A stretch of 64,000 nt of DNA from the NCBI RefSeq assembly GCF_021560175.1, contig NZ_CP091110.1:2842001-2906000 (forward strand), written 5' to 3'. The first letter of the stretch is position 1; each line of letters starts with the position of its first letter. Both the position numbers and the translations under genes were made by a program. Source of the stretch: Neobacillus drentensis (GTDB lineage Bacteria; Bacillota; Bacilli; Bacillales; Cytobacillaceae). Positions 9,251-17,554 of the stretch are shown one piece after another. The notes under the pieces are model-generated. The model made no database searches. It saw only the letters and a list, made by a program, of their open reading frames with translations, and was not told the DNA's origin.

Positions 9251-9532
9251 CTATTCTTTCCTTTTACGTTCAATGAATTGTTGAAGAGCTTCTAATAATT
9301 CCTTTGAATTTTCTTTTGAGATAAACTGACCATCGATTATCGCATATGGAGACTGCTTACATTCTTTACATCGACTTTGACACTCATACTCTTTATAGTT
9401 GATGTACTTTGATTGTAAGAAAGAATCGTAATCAGAATAGTTTTCCTCTGTTAGAAATATGTCAAGATTTTTTTGACAAAATTCTATATCTATCTTGAAT
9501 TGTTTGTTAAATAATTTATTTAATAGCTTCAT
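9251..9532 (-). CDS. DUF1450 (YuzB-like) family protein
   Basis: 93 residues. It carries the pattern of the YuzB family: an N-terminal (I)EFCQKNL, a central ECQSRCKEC with a CxxxCxxC-like spacing, then a YAIIDGQFI strand and a C-terminal helix ending the domain (LLEALQQFIERK). The cysteines may bind metal or be redox active; the family role is unknown. It is longer at the N-terminus than YuzB by about 15 residues. Start ATG at 9532. It stands alone on the minus strand. Confidence 0.75.
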   Translation of the reverse strand: MKLLNKLFNKQFKIDIEFCQKNLDIFLTEENYSDYDSFLQSKYINYKEYECQSRCKECKQSPYAIIDGQFISKENSKELLEALQQFIERKRKE

Positions 9533-9758
9533 TATTGATACATCCTTTTTTACTTAAGTCCATTGATGAAATAACTATATCCTAAAAACAAAGCTTTAAT
9601 TGTAATAAAACGTATGTACAAAGGGATTTCAATTTGAGATAAACTTACACCCCCCATGTTTATCCTTTTTTGATGGAGAAAGGCATTTAAATGAACAATC
9701 TAATCTAAAATCTCCCAATAGCTAATAGTCAATTTAGACAACTTTGCTTGTTTTTCTA

Positions 9759-10075
9759 GGGATGATCTTACTTGGTATAACAGCATCCAACTATTATTTA
9801 ATCTTTTTTCTATTTGCATTGGTTGCGGTTCCTGATGGATGTGCCAATCCCGATAAGAATGACATTGATTCCGCATTATGTAACTTCTGAAGAGTTAATA
9901 AAAGCTAATGGAATTGCCGAAACAGTGACTCAAATCATTCAAGCAGCAATGTAGTTCGTGGGTAGTTTGCTGTTGCTTATTTTAAGTCCTCAGCAACTTA
10001 TTTGGATAGTTGGATGTTAGTTTGCAATATCTAGTACTTTACTATGTTTTTTAGAGAATGTTATCGACCTGTGTG
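9759..10075 (+). pseudogene. Remnant of an MFS-type transporter
   Basis: Translation shows a major-facilitator segment in two frames: GMILLGITASNYYLIFFLFAL up to about 9836, then, one frame over, PIRMTLIPHYVTSEELIKAN and on through QIIQAAM*FVGSLLLLILSPQQ to a second in-frame stop, ending near CFLENVIDL. The TAG codons at 9952 and 10018 replace sense codons and the frame shifts near 9837, so it cannot be functional. The SEEL-x-KANG motif and the following helix are typical of drug-efflux MFS proteins of the macrolide-efflux type. Both ends of the gene are missing. Confidence 0.65.
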
Positions 10076-10278
10076 GGGGTTATTGGGCAAACAAAACATA
10101 TTCCTCAACAAACGGGAGCGTTGCTAAAAATATAGACTTCAAAGAAGGAGTTATAAATGTTGAACAAAATATTTTTAACTTAATCCATAAACGGCTTTGA
10201 CAACCTCTTCTAAAGATGGATATTGATGGAGAAGTTTTATATAATATTTTGAAATATATTGTAAGGAGGCTTTAGTTT

Positions 10279-10710
10279 ATTACTAACAAAATAAGAGAGT
10301 GGGAAATTGCTATTATATTAAAGCGAAAAATATTAACTGCTATTCTTAGTAGTTTGTTATTTGCACTTGTTTTTTCAGTACTTGGTGGCATTGAAGTGAA
10401 CCGATTTTTTAATTTATATTTAAATTTATATTTTTTAAACTTTATGTTTGTAATTACGTGCGGAGTTATTGCTTCCTTTTTTAGTGACTGGCTTAGTAGG
10501 AAGATCTCTAAAAGAGCTTATATTCGCGAAATTACCTCCTTTATAATTCATTGTTGCTGTGGAGGAGTATTACAAGTTTTTGGTCTTGGTTCTGCTATCT
10601 TATTCTTTATTATTGATCGTTTATTAGGTAGGGTGAAGATTGGATGGCTGTCAGTAATAATAGCATTATTAATCGTAGTCCTAGTATTTATAATTATGAT
10701 TAATAGGTAG
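10279..10710 (+). CDS. Small membrane protein, possibly UPF0715-like; start codon unclear
   Basis: The frame is open from 10276. A strong ribosome site (AAGGAGG at 10263-10269) precedes an ATT at 10279, not an ATG; the first conventional start is TTG at 10354, giving 118 residues without any ribosome site. Counting from ATT gives 143 residues with about four membrane helices and a cytoplasmic loop (SDWLSRKISKRAYIREI). The FFSDW...REITSFIIHC arrangement recalls the UPF0715 family, which I hold only weakly. Either the ATT is used as a rare start or an ATG has been lost. Confidence 0.5.
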   Translation: MTNKIREWEIAIILKRKILTAILSSLLFALVFSVLGGIEVNRFFNLYLNLYFLNFMFVITCGVIASFFSDWLSRKISKRAYIREITSFIIHCCCGGVLQVFGLGSAILFFIIDRLLGRVKIGWLSVIIALLIVVLVFIIMINR

Positions 10711-11011
10711 GGAAAATAAGCCAATTTAACTTAACTGTTAGAGATTGGAATTATGTAATTAAAGTAATGAAAGTTTTAGTTGAATAGCAAGCGATTGTGG
10801 AATATGTGTCCTTTTTCTTATTTAAATATGGGTGCGATTGTACAATAAGAGCAGCCCCATCTATTGTTCCTCTAACGGAACTGGTTACTTTAGAAAGGAT
10901 TTTTAATGCTTATTGAAGAATAGAATCCCAAAGATATATTGGTGGTATTTTTGTGAATAAGAACAAATTGAGGGTATAAAGGCTGGCAATCATTAAGAAA
11001 ATGTCTTCAAT

Positions 11012-11080
11012 AAAGAAAAGCGTTTCCGCAAAGTGGAGACGCTTTTCTTTATTGAAGTAACGGGGCTAGTTAATTTAATA
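11012..11080 (+). repeat. Terminator hairpin joined to right half of the dispersed element
   Basis: AAAGAAAAGCG..TTCC pairs with GGAGACGCTTTTCTTT, then ATTGAAGTAACGGGGCTAG and TTAATTTAATAA follow, the right block of the dispersed element. The gap 10711-11166 holds nothing else I recognise apart from a short GTGCGATTG/CAATAAG stretch. Confidence 0.65.
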
Positions 11081-11166
11081 AACACCAGTAACTTTATTTA
11101 GAAATTAATACTGTTGATAATAAATATTAGCGGAACAATGTCTTAATAAAAAAGGAGCAAGAATTT

Positions 11167-11736
11167 ATGTCCGATAACGTAAGACCAAGAAGAATAATTT
11201 TAGATTTAGCGGTTACTTTAGATGGCTTAATTGAAGGTAAAAATGGAGAAGTTGATTGGTGCATTATGGACGCTGAGATGGGGTTTATTAATTTTTTAAA
11301 TGAAATTGATACTATTTTATATGGAAGAAAAAGCTACGATTTATGGGGACAATATACTCCAGAAAATGATGCAACTGATACGGAAAAAGAAATGTGGGAA
11401 TTAGTTCATAGTAAAGAAAAATATGTGTTTTCTAGAAAGCAAAAACAGACTGAAAATAAAACAATTTTCATAAATGATAATATTATTGAAGAAGTAAATA
11501 AATTAAAGAATAAGCCTGGCAAAGACATCTGGTTATATGGCGGAGCAAGTCTTATTACAACTTTTATCAATTTAGGGCTTATTGATGAATTTAGATTATC
11601 TGTTCACCCAATTATTTTGGGAGAAGGAAAACCTTTATTTATTGACATAAAACAGAGAACAAATCTAAAAATGGTTAAAACAAGAAAGTTTTCTTCTGGC
11701 GTTGTTCAACTAATATACCGTTTGAACGGAAGTTAA
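11167..11736 (+). CDS. Dihydrofolate reductase-family (RibD C-terminal-like) protein
   Basis: 189 residues, ATG after AAAAAAGGAGCAAGAATTT. It has the RibD C-terminal/DHFR fold pattern: RRIILDLAVTLDGLI at the start, ILYGRKSYDLW near residue 57, LYGGASLITTFINLGLIDE near 121, and HPIILGEGKPLF near 147. Family members bind NADPH and probably reduce a pteridine-like or other small molecule, but those outside riboflavin synthesis have no assigned substrate. No riboflavin genes are nearby. It stands alone. Confidence 0.88.
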   Translation: MSDNVRPRRIILDLAVTLDGLIEGKNGEVDWCIMDAEMGFINFLNEIDTILYGRKSYDLWGQYTPENDATDTEKEMWELVHSKEKYVFSRKQKQTENKTIFINDNIIEEVNKLKNKPGKDIWLYGGASLITTFINLGLIDEFRLSVHPIILGEGKPLFIDIKQRTNLKMVKTRKFSSGVVQLIYRLNGS

Positions 11737-11768
11737 TAATATTGTATTCCAAAGATAATATTGTTACT

Positions 11769-11855
11769 TTGTTCTACTAACTGGTGCAAGAGTTAAAGAT
11801 TGGGATGGCTGCGATCCCTTTTTTATTGCACTAGCGGGGCAGGATAGTTGAAGAA
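11769..11855 (+). repeat. Dispersed hairpin element, full copy
   Basis: Left block GTTCTACTAACTGGTGCAAG and AGTTAAAGA, central hairpin GGGAT-GGCTGCG-ATCCC with T tract, right block TTGCACTAGCGGGGCAGG and ATAGTTGAAGAA. The central part works as a terminator for the reductase gene. Confidence 0.75.
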
Positions 11856-11913
11856 GATCTTTCGACGAAAAGGACATTCCTGGTAGTACAGAAATGCCCT
11901 TTTTACTGCTTTG

Positions 11914-12309
11914 TTAGAATTTAAAGTCTAGAACCATCTTACTGGTTTCACCTGTAAACTTATAGTTATAGGACCCTTTCAAGCTCTCTAAGTCACCGGT
12001 AGCTTTGATGATTGTTGCTGGACAATCTAGATTTCCTTTATCAAATATTCCTTGCTCTAAAGCAGTAAATGTCCCCTGTTTTCCCTTGTAAGTTCCTTCA
12101 AAATGCAGAAATCCGGAAATTTTAGAAGTGGCTAAGTGACCATCAACTATAGTAGAGTCTATATAAAATAATAAATATTCAACAAAAGCTTTTCCTGTTA
12201 ATTCACCCTCAATATCATATTCGACATGGGCAATATTTATAGGGAATTCTTTTCTAGTGTCGTCTACTGGATTTTCATCCCATTTGCTAACTGTAAATGT
12301 TACCTCCAT
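11914..12309 (-). CDS. DUF3224 domain protein
   Basis: 131 residues from the ATG at 12309, which has AAGGGAG upstream. A longer frame to 12378 is rejected because it runs through a good promoter. The protein fits DUF3224, a small beta-barrel: it has the YDIEGELTGKAFVEYLLFY strand pair, GFLHFEGTYKGKQGTFTALEQG, and the final GDLESLKGSYNYKF turn. Family members are often found as single genes and some relate to allene-oxide-cyclase-like barrels; no function is known. No signal peptide. Confidence 0.85.
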   Translation of the reverse strand: MEVTFTVSKWDENPVDDTRKEFPINIAHVEYDIEGELTGKAFVEYLLFYIDSTIVDGHLATSKISGFLHFEGTYKGKQGTFTALEQGIFDKGNLDCPATIIKATGDLESLKGSYNYKFTGETSKMVLDFKF

Positions 12310-12348
12310 GGTAAATCTCCCTTCATTATTAAATGGTAATTCACCTCT

Positions 12349-12378
12349 AGTATAATATCCAAAAAGTACCATTATCAA
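12349..12378 (-). promoter_or_regulatory. SigA-type promoter of the DUF3224 gene
   Basis: On the minus strand TTGATA is separated by 18 bases from TATACT, close to TTGACA/TATAAT. It is about 40 bases upstream of the ATG at 12309 and supports that start. Confidence 0.6.
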
Positions 12379-12419
12379 TAATAGAATTGGATTACTTTTA
12401 TTAATTTTTCTTTACTAAC

Positions 12420-12520
12420 TTTGTGAAATATTACACTTAAAGTAACGCGTGCGAGTGTTAAACAAATGATTGCTGCGACGTTCTTTTTCTTGTTGAACTA
12501 CCGGGCAGGTTACTTGAAGG
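12420..12520 (+). repeat. Dispersed hairpin element, full copy
   Basis: TTTGTGAAATATTACACTT and AAAGTAACGCGTGCGAG form the left block, ATTGCTGCGACG a central part, and TTCTTGTTGAACTACCGGGC with AGGTTACTTGAAGG the right block. It lies between the DUF3224 promoter and the lipoprotein gene. Confidence 0.75.
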
Positions 12521-12587
12521 AAAAAACGCTTTAATCCGAATCTTAAATGTATTGCAAACGTATTATCTTTAAAAGGGAGAGGGTGTA

Positions 12588-13154
12588 ATGTCAACAAATA
12601 ATAACAAGACAATATCCATTATTTTTTTAAGTTTAATGTTGTTAATGTTAGGGTTCTTAATAGTTGCTTGCTCAAAGGCTGCAGATGCAGAAGACACAAA
12701 TAAAGAGGCAATTAAAAAAGTTCTTGAGCATCAGTTTACTGGTCCAGATGAGGAGTTTATGGATCTAATGTGGAATCCTAAATATAGGACTGTTGTGAAT
12801 AATAAAGAAGAGAACAAAGAGTTTGATAAGTATGTAGCAGAGGTATACGGACCTTACTTTACAGATTCTGGGCTCGATTCATTCATAGATGCATTTGGTA
12901 CTCAATACCCAACCTTTGCTTACAACACTGGTTATAAGTTAAGCTTTAAGGGTGTCACGATTAAGAAAAGTGAGAAAATTCCTTATCGTTATACCTTCAT
13001 AGCAAAGGTCGGTTATCAGAAAAATGGAGACGAAGAAAAAACTGCAAATGTAGAAGGTGAAGTTCTCTTCTCTACAAAAGAAGAAGGAAAAATCGGGCGA
13101 TTCGAATACGGAGACGACCACGGTTTGTCGGATATTTTAAGAACAAGCAATTGA
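12588..13154 (+). CDS. Putative lipoprotein
   Basis: 188 residues, ATG after AAAAGGGAGAGGGTGTA. The N-terminal signal has a hydrophobic stretch (residues 9-27) ending in the lipobox LIVAC, with Cys28 as lipidation site, so the mature protein is tethered to the outer face of the membrane. The remainder is charged, about 160 residues, with a helix (KEAIKKVLEHQF) and then beta-rich segments (YRYTFIAKVGYQKNG, ANVEGEVLFSTKEEG), resembling the many NTF2-like or DUF lipoproteins of Bacillus. Specific role unknown. It ends with a clear terminator. Confidence 0.75.
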   Translation: MSTNNNKTISIIFLSLMLLMLGFLIVACSKAADAEDTNKEAIKKVLEHQFTGPDEEFMDLMWNPKYRTVVNNKEENKEFDKYVAEVYGPYFTDSGLDSFIDAFGTQYPTFAYNTGYKLSFKGVTIKKSEKIPYRYTFIAKVGYQKNGDEEKTANVEGEVLFSTKEEGKIGRFEYGDDHGLSDILRTSN

Positions 13155-13174
13155 ACAATTGAACAAGCAAGCAC

Positions 13175-13204
13175 AAAAAGGACCTAATTCGGTTCTTTTT
13201 TTAT
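13175..13204 (+). terminator. Rho-independent terminator of the lipoprotein gene
   Basis: AAAAAGGACC pairs with GGTTCTTTTT (one G-T pair), loop TAATTC, followed by T. Confidence 0.85.
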
Positions 13205-13250
13205 GATTGAAATTACAACACTTTTATTATATTGCCATTCCAAAAAAAAG

Positions 13251-13340
13251 TTTGTGAACAAATGTACTTAAATTATCGGTTGCATTACCAGAACAGCGGT
13301 AATGCTTTTTTCCTATTCAAGTAACAGGGAAGTTTAGTAA
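13251..13340 (+). repeat. Dispersed hairpin element, full copy
   Basis: TTTGTGAACAAATGTACTTA and AATTATCGGTTGC form the left block; a central hairpin GCATTACC-AGAACAGC-GGTAATGC with T tract follows; the right block is ATTCAAGTAACAGGGAAG and TTTAGTAA. Confidence 0.7.
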
Positions 13341-13487
13341 AAAAAGGAATTTCCACCAACTTTGTGGTATATATTCCTTGAAGCAGCTTTCCTAAGTATT
13401 CTAATTACAGGAGGAATCTAGTTATAAGTCCACAATATGAGGTTGAAAATGCAGAAGTAAATGACCATTTTGAGAGGATGAAAGTAA

Positions 13488-14033
13488 ATGGCAAAAGATA
13501 GAAATGAAAGTTGGGAATGGATTAAGGCACTTCTTATTGCACTATTATTTGCTTTTATTATCCGAACCTTTTTCCTTACACCAATTGTAGTAGAGGGTGC
13601 ATCTATGATGCCTACATTACGAGACCAAGACCGAATGGTTGTATCAAAAGTAGGAGAACCCAAAAGATTTGATATTGTTGTTTTTCACGCTACAGAAAAT
13701 ACAGATTATATCAAACGCGTAATCGGTTTGCCTGGAGATCGTATTGAGTATAAAGATGATACTCTATTTGTAAATGGTAAGGCATATAAAGAGCCTTATC
13801 TGGACGAATACAAAAGAGAAATCGAGACAGGTCCACTTACAGCGTCTTTTAAACTGGAGGAAACGGCAGTCGGCAGTGCGACTGTTCCTAAAGGGCAGTT
13901 GTTTGTGATGGGTGATAATAGAAGAAAAAGCAAGGACAGCCGCCGAATAGGGGCTATTCCAATGGATAAGGTAATAGGAACAACGAAAATAGTTTATTAT
14001 CCTATTAAGGAGATAAAAATTATTGGTAAATAA
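13488..14033 (+). CDS. lepB: Type I signal peptidase
   Basis: 181 residues, ATG with GAGAGGATGAAAGTAA upstream. A single N-terminal membrane anchor (about residues 12-31) is followed by the catalytic box SMMPTL (nucleophile Ser39) and the general base Lys76 in DYIKRVIGLPGD; the conserved MGDNRRKSKDSRRIG box is near residues 141-155. This is a P-type (prokaryotic) enzyme that removes signal peptides from exported preproteins on the outer face of the membrane. The length fits Bacillus SipS/SipT. Bacilli usually carry several of these; this copy has no secretory neighbour. The gene symbol is generic. Confidence 0.93.
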   Translation: MAKDRNESWEWIKALLIALLFAFIIRTFFLTPIVVEGASMMPTLRDQDRMVVSKVGEPKRFDIVVFHATENTDYIKRVIGLPGDRIEYKDDTLFVNGKAYKEPYLDEYKREIETGPLTASFKLEETAVGSATVPKGQLFVMGDNRRKSKDSRRIGAIPMDKVIGTTKIVYYPIKEIKIIGK

Positions 14034-14109
14034 ATATTCTCGATGACAGATTAGCATAATCATTGTTCAACTAACATGGTGCTTTTATTGATGAAGAAAT
14101 AGAGGTGAA

Positions 14110-14268
14110 ATGGTGCCAACGCCAATTATATTACTCTTGTTACTCATATCAATTTTAGTTTTTAGAGGCGTACAAAACGGAAGGATAAAATTTACTGTTA
14201 AGAAGTTTATATTGGGTTTGATTATAACGATCCTATTCATTAACGTGATAATGTTTTTCATCTTATAA
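14110..14268 (+). CDS. Two-helix small membrane protein, 52 residues
   Basis: Start ATG 14110 with AGAGGTGAA directly upstream, stop TAA 14266. The peptide is MVPTPIILLLLLISILVFRG, a basic loop (QNGRIKFTVKKF) and a second helix (ILGLIITILFINVIMFFIL). Two transmembrane segments with a positive loop. The ribosome site and the lack of any other gene in the gap support a real small protein. Family unknown. Confidence 0.6.
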   Translation: MVPTPIILLLLLISILVFRGVQNGRIKFTVKKFILGLIITILFINVIMFFIL

Positions 14269-14284
14269 AATACGATGAAAATTA

Positions 14285-14367
14285 CTGTACTTGAACTAAC
14301 AGGTAGTAATTCTTCCATAGCGAAAGATCGCTTTTTCCTTCTTTAAGGAATGGATAGTTTAGTTTAA
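14285..14367 (+). repeat. Dispersed hairpin element, full copy
   Basis: Left block CTGTACTTGAACTAACAGGTAG, central hairpin AGCGA-AAGA-TCGCT with T tract, right block CTTTAAGGAATGGATAG with TTTAGTTTAA. Confidence 0.65.
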
Positions 14368-14446
14368 TATAGAACAATATGATAATAAAGAATTACCTAA
14401 ATCTGGTTATTGTTAATTTATTATTTTAAGTGAAGTTGGTGTGAAA

Positions 14447-14590
14447 ATGGATTTGCTGGTGGGATTCCTAATATTGGCGGCAATTTTTTCAGTTTTTGAT
14501 GCTCTACGAAAAGTGAATAATAATATCTTAGACCAAACAGAAGAGATAAAAAAATTACGTGAAGAATTAGCAAAAGGTACTAAAAATTAG
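14447..14590 (+). CDS. Small membrane-anchored coiled-coil protein, 47 residues
   Basis: ATG 14447 (weak ribosome site GAAGTTGGTG), stop TAG at 14588. An N-terminal transmembrane helix (LLVGFLILAAIFSVFDAL) is followed by a heptad-like charged helix (NNNILDQTEEIKKLREELAK). This single-anchor plus coiled-coil layout is common among short Bacillus proteins of unknown role. Confidence 0.55.
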   Translation: MDLLVGFLILAAIFSVFDALRKVNNNILDQTEEIKKLREELAKGTKN

Positions 14591-14598
14591 AAGTTCCT

Positions 14599-14687
14599 CT
14601 TCAACTATCGGATGCTTGAGTTTAACAAAGAGTAGTAGCTGCACTCTTTTTCTTGTTCCACGAAAGGGTTCGGTTTGTCGAGGAAGG
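14599..14687 (+). repeat. Dispersed hairpin element, full copy
   Basis: TTCAACTATCGGATGCTTGAG and TTTAACAAAGAG form the left block; GAGTAGTAGCTGCACTC is the central hairpin with T tract; TCTTGTTCCACGAAAGGGTT with CGGTTTGTCGAGGAAGG is the right block. A nearly identical left block is at 17431. Confidence 0.75.
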
Positions 14688-14777
14688 ATATTTTCTTTTT
14701 TAAGCGAATTATAAATTCAAACAAACCTTACATAAATACAGGTATCGAAAATAACAGGAATATAGGTGGTATGAGAA

Positions 14778-15215
14778 ATGAAGATCAATAGAATTGATCA
14801 TGTGAGTATAAACGTAAATGATCTTTCAGAGGCTAAAGCGTTTTTTCTTGATTTAGGACTTGAAGTGCAAGCAGAATGGGAATTGGATGGAGAACAATTG
14901 GACAGAATAGTTGGGCTTAAAGATGTTAAAACGGCATGTGTAGGAATGGGGATGCCAGATGGTCAGGCATGGATAGAGCTAGTCAAATTTTATACGCCGT
15001 CAGATGAAAGAAATAATCAGAAACCTTTTGCAAATACGCTGGGGATCCGACATATTTGCTTTGCTGTTGAAGATCTTGAAGCTATTGTTGCAAAATTGAA
15101 AAAGAGGGGTACAGAAATTTTTAGTGAGATAGAGCAATATGGAGAAAGTTATAAATTATGCTATGTTCGCGGTCCAGAGGGAATTATTTTAGAGTTGGCC
15201 GAGAAAATCAGTTAA
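14778..15215 (+). CDS. VOC (glyoxalase/bleomycin-resistance fold) family protein
   Basis: 145 residues, ATG after AGGTGGTATGAGAA. It has two beta-alpha-beta-beta-beta modules: the first opens with INRIDHVSINVNDLSEAKAFF (metal-ligand-position His8), the second with GIRHICFAVEDLEAIVAKL, and ends with the typical YVRGPEGIILELAEK. Members bind a divalent metal and act as lyases, isomerases, dioxygenases or drug-binding proteins; the substrate cannot be told. The 3' end of this gene and about 50 bases of its downstream DNA are found again at 38129-38248. It is upstream of fosB but separated by 230 bases and an element copy. Confidence 0.88.
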   Translation: MKINRIDHVSINVNDLSEAKAFFLDLGLEVQAEWELDGEQLDRIVGLKDVKTACVGMGMPDGQAWIELVKFYTPSDERNNQKPFANTLGIRHICFAVEDLEAIVAKLKKRGTEIFSEIEQYGESYKLCYVRGPEGIILELAEKIS

Positions 15216-15264
15216 ATATTGAATCGGACTTGAAATGATTTAGACCTCCAACTTTAAAGACATC

Positions 15265-15352
15265 ATCTTAAACGATTGGTACTTATGTTAAAGATGGGAT
15301 ATCTATGTGTATCCCGTTTTTTTGTGCTAATGGTAAGGCTAGTTAGAGAATT
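15265..15352 (+). repeat. Dispersed hairpin element, diverged copy
   Basis: CATCTTAAACGATTGGTACTT and ATGTTAAAGA, a central hairpin GGGATA-TCTATGTG-TATCCC with T tract, then TGTGCTAATGGTAAGGC and TAGTTAGAGAA. More diverged than the other copies; terminates the VOC gene. Confidence 0.6.
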
Positions 15353-15447
15353 ACACTGATATTAAAGATACACCTATACTAATGGGAAAAAGGTAGAGAT
15401 AAATGGTTAAGGGAAGTTTGTGAAGTATTACACTAAGAGGTGTTATT

Positions 15448-15870
15448 ATGTCGATAAAAGGTCTTAATCATTTTTTATTTTCAGTATCAAATTTAGAGAA
15501 ATCGATAGAGTTTTATAAAAAAGTGTTTGATGCAAAGTTGTTAGTCAGGGGCAGAAGTACAGCTTATTTTGATTTGAAAGGTATATGGCTTGCTCTAAAT
15601 GAAGAAACAGATATTCCCCGCAATGAAATCAGACAGTCATACACTCATATTGCTTTTTCAATAGAAGAAGTTGAGTTTAATGATATGTACCGTAAACTTG
15701 AGGGATTGAATGTAAACATCCTTTCAGGTCGTCCCAGAGACGAAAGAGATAAAAAATCCATTTATTTTACTGACCCTGATGGTCATAAGTTTGAGTTTCA
15801 TACAGGTACTTTACAAGATAGGCTCGATTATTATAAAAAGGAAAAAAAACACCTGGAGTTTTACACTTAA
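15448..15870 (+). CDS. fosB: Metallothiol transferase FosB (fosfomycin resistance)
   Basis: 140 residues. Close to Bacillus FosB throughout: [20 protein letters not shown] at the N-terminus, [16 protein letters not shown], and [20 protein letters not shown] at the C-terminus. The metal ligands are His8, His67 and Glu116. FosB opens the epoxide of fosfomycin by adding bacillithiol in a Mn2+- or Mg2+-dependent reaction, inactivating the antibiotic in the cytoplasm. Start ATG with AAGAGGTGTTATT; the promoter area contains TTTGTGAAGTATTACACT, the left block of the dispersed element. No mobile element is adjacent, so this looks like an intrinsic chromosomal gene. Confidence 0.95.
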   Translation: MSIKGLNHFLFSVSNLEKSIEFYKKVFDAKLLVRGRSTAYFDLKGIWLALNEETDIPRNEIRQSYTHIAFSIEEVEFNDMYRKLEGLNVNILSGRPRDERDKKSIYFTDPDGHKFEFHTGTLQDRLDYYKKEKKHLEFYT

Positions 15871-16094
15871 TAATTTCTGTTCAGATAAATACTTACTATC
15901 GAAAGGAAACAGGTGAGAATCTTCAAGAAGAGGTCGCCTTTTATCTTTTTATACAAGAAATAGTGTGATATTTGTACTTGAACTATCTGGTGGGTTAGCT
16001 TAAGAAAACTTTGAAATTTTCCACTGGTTGAGTACCTAGTGCTATAATAAACATGGACAACAACGACTACAACAACTAAATTGAGGGTGTAAGA

Positions 16095-16520
16095 ATGAAG
16101 TTAGATAAGTTTACAATTGGACAGAAGTTTCAAACTAAATCATTAAAATTAACAAAAGAAGATATTATGAAGTTTGCAGGAGAATTTGACCCTCAGTATA
16201 TGCATTTGGATGAGGAGAAAGCAAATCAGGGCAGGTTTGATGGAATTATTGCTTCTGGTATACATACGTTAGCCATTTCTTTTAAGCTTTGGGTTGAAGA
16301 AGGTTTCTACGGTGAGGATGTTATTGCTGGAACACGGATGAATAATATTAAATTTATTAAGCCTGTGTATCCTGGAGATGAACTGCTTGTCCATGTTGAA
16401 GTTATTGATAAGAAAGCAACATTAGATGAAACAGGCATCCTTACAGTATCTTTATCTACTTTTAATAATAAAGATGAAAAAGTTTTTGAAGGCGACTTGT
16501 CCGTATTGATAAAGCGATGA
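16095..16520 (+). CDS. MaoC-like hotdog hydratase
   Basis: 141 residues, ATG after TTGAGGGTGTAAGA. The hydratase-2 motif is present: FAGEFDPQYMHLDEEKANQ with the expected catalytic Asp32 and His37, followed by GRFDGIIASGIHTLAISF. Proteins of this size bind acyl-CoA in a single hotdog fold and hydrate trans-2-enoyl-CoA to the R-3-hydroxyacyl-CoA, or act on related substrates. No fatty-acid genes are nearby. A weak hairpin (CTGCTGCCAAATGGTGG, T tract) follows at about 16551. Confidence 0.88.
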   Translation: MKLDKFTIGQKFQTKSLKLTKEDIMKFAGEFDPQYMHLDEEKANQGRFDGIIASGIHTLAISFKLWVEEGFYGEDVIAGTRMNNIKFIKPVYPGDELLVHVEVIDKKATLDETGILTVSLSTFNNKDEKVFEGDLSVLIKR

Positions 16521-16847
16521 AGGATGATTGAAAATCTTAATAGTTAAAGTCCTGCTGCCAAATGGTGGCTTTTTCTTTTTAACTAGGCTAACAAAGCCTT
16601 TACTAAAAAGGAAAATGGAAGGATTTTACTGATTGTATGGAGAATAACTCCTTTATCGAGTAAAAAACGGAAGGGAAGAAAGTGGATTTTGTTTATTGTT
16701 AATAAGAAGAAGTGGGGGTTATTTTATGATTTCCTTGGTTTTTAGTTTTGGGAATGTTTGTTGAAATGGTCATATTAAATAAGGTTTTTTAATATTCCTA
16801 GAATATATTTTAACCGAGTATTTATTTCTTATTGCGGAGGGGTTGTA

Positions 16848-17333
16848 TTGCAAACACTATTTAGATATAACTGGATGGTAAGAGAAGATTGGTATCGTTG
16901 GTGTGAAGAGTTAAGTGAAGAAGAGCTTTTGCAAAACCGAACGGGTGGTATGGGAAGTATATTACATACGCTTTTCCATATTGTTGATGTTGAGTGGAGC
17001 TGGATAAGTCTCTTACAGGGTAAGACTGACTTTCAGGAAAGTTTCGATCATTATAAAAGCTTGAACAAGGTTCGAAAATTGGACGCAGAATTTCATTTAG
17101 ATGTGGAGAACTTTGTGAACAACTGGGAATCTAGTATGGAAAATCAATTATTTTACGATACCATGCCAGATGGAAGAATTGTAACGGATACTTGGGGTGA
17201 AGTTATGAGACATACCATTGCTCACGAAATTCACCATATTGGACAACTATCAGTTTGGGCAAGAGAATTGGGAAGAAAGCCTGTTTCAGCAAACCTTATC
17301 GGACGCGGTCTTTCCTCTTATTCTAAAAAATAA
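16848..17333 (+). CDS. DinB-family putative metalloenzyme
   Basis: 161 residues, start TTG 16848 with GCGGAGGGG upstream. The DinB/YfiT four-helix bundle shows its metal-ligand histidines in SILHTLFHIVDVEWSW (His40/His44) and in RHTIAHEIHHIGQL (His126, His130). Proteins of this family in Firmicutes include bacillithiol S-transferases and other thiol or metal enzymes; this one resembles the YjoA type. Its precise reaction is unknown. A strong terminator follows at 17360. Confidence 0.85.
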   Translation: MQTLFRYNWMVREDWYRWCEELSEEELLQNRTGGMGSILHTLFHIVDVEWSWISLLQGKTDFQESFDHYKSLNKVRKLDAEFHLDVENFVNNWESSMENQLFYDTMPDGRIVTDTWGEVMRHTIAHEIHHIGQLSVWARELGRKPVSANLIGRGLSSYSKK

Positions 17334-17359
17334 TTTTTTCAAGTTCTGCTTCTTATCGG

Positions 17360-17392
17360 AGGCGATGCTTTATAGAGGCATCGCCTTTTCTT
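17360..17392 (+). terminator. Rho-independent terminator
   Basis: AGGCGATGC pairs with GCATCGCCT, loop TTTATAGAG, followed by TTTTC. The same hairpin with its flanks recurs at 18536. Confidence 0.85.
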
Positions 17393-17395
17393 TGT

Positions 17396-17468
17396 CTACT
17401 GACGGGACTGTTTGTGGAGCAATGCACTTAAACTAAAGGGTGCTTGAGTTTAACAAAGAGTCGTGTAG
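17396..17468 (+). repeat. Dispersed element, halves in swapped order
   Basis: A right-type block (TCTACTGACGGGACTG with TTTGTGGAG) follows the terminator, then a left-type block TGCACTTAAACTAAAGGG with TGCTTGAGTTTAACAAAGAG. The second is almost the same as the left block at 14599. Confidence 0.6.
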
Positions 17469-17554
17469 AACAGTTGAAGAAGTAAAACTAATATGAAACA
17501 AAGAGACCCTTATTGCGTATGTATTGGTAAGGTGGTAATCAAGGGGGAATTTTT

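Noticed and set aside
12310..12378. N-terminal extension of the DUF3224 protein
   Set aside because: A good -10/-35 pair lies in it and the internal ATG has a ribosome site, so the longer protein is unlikely.
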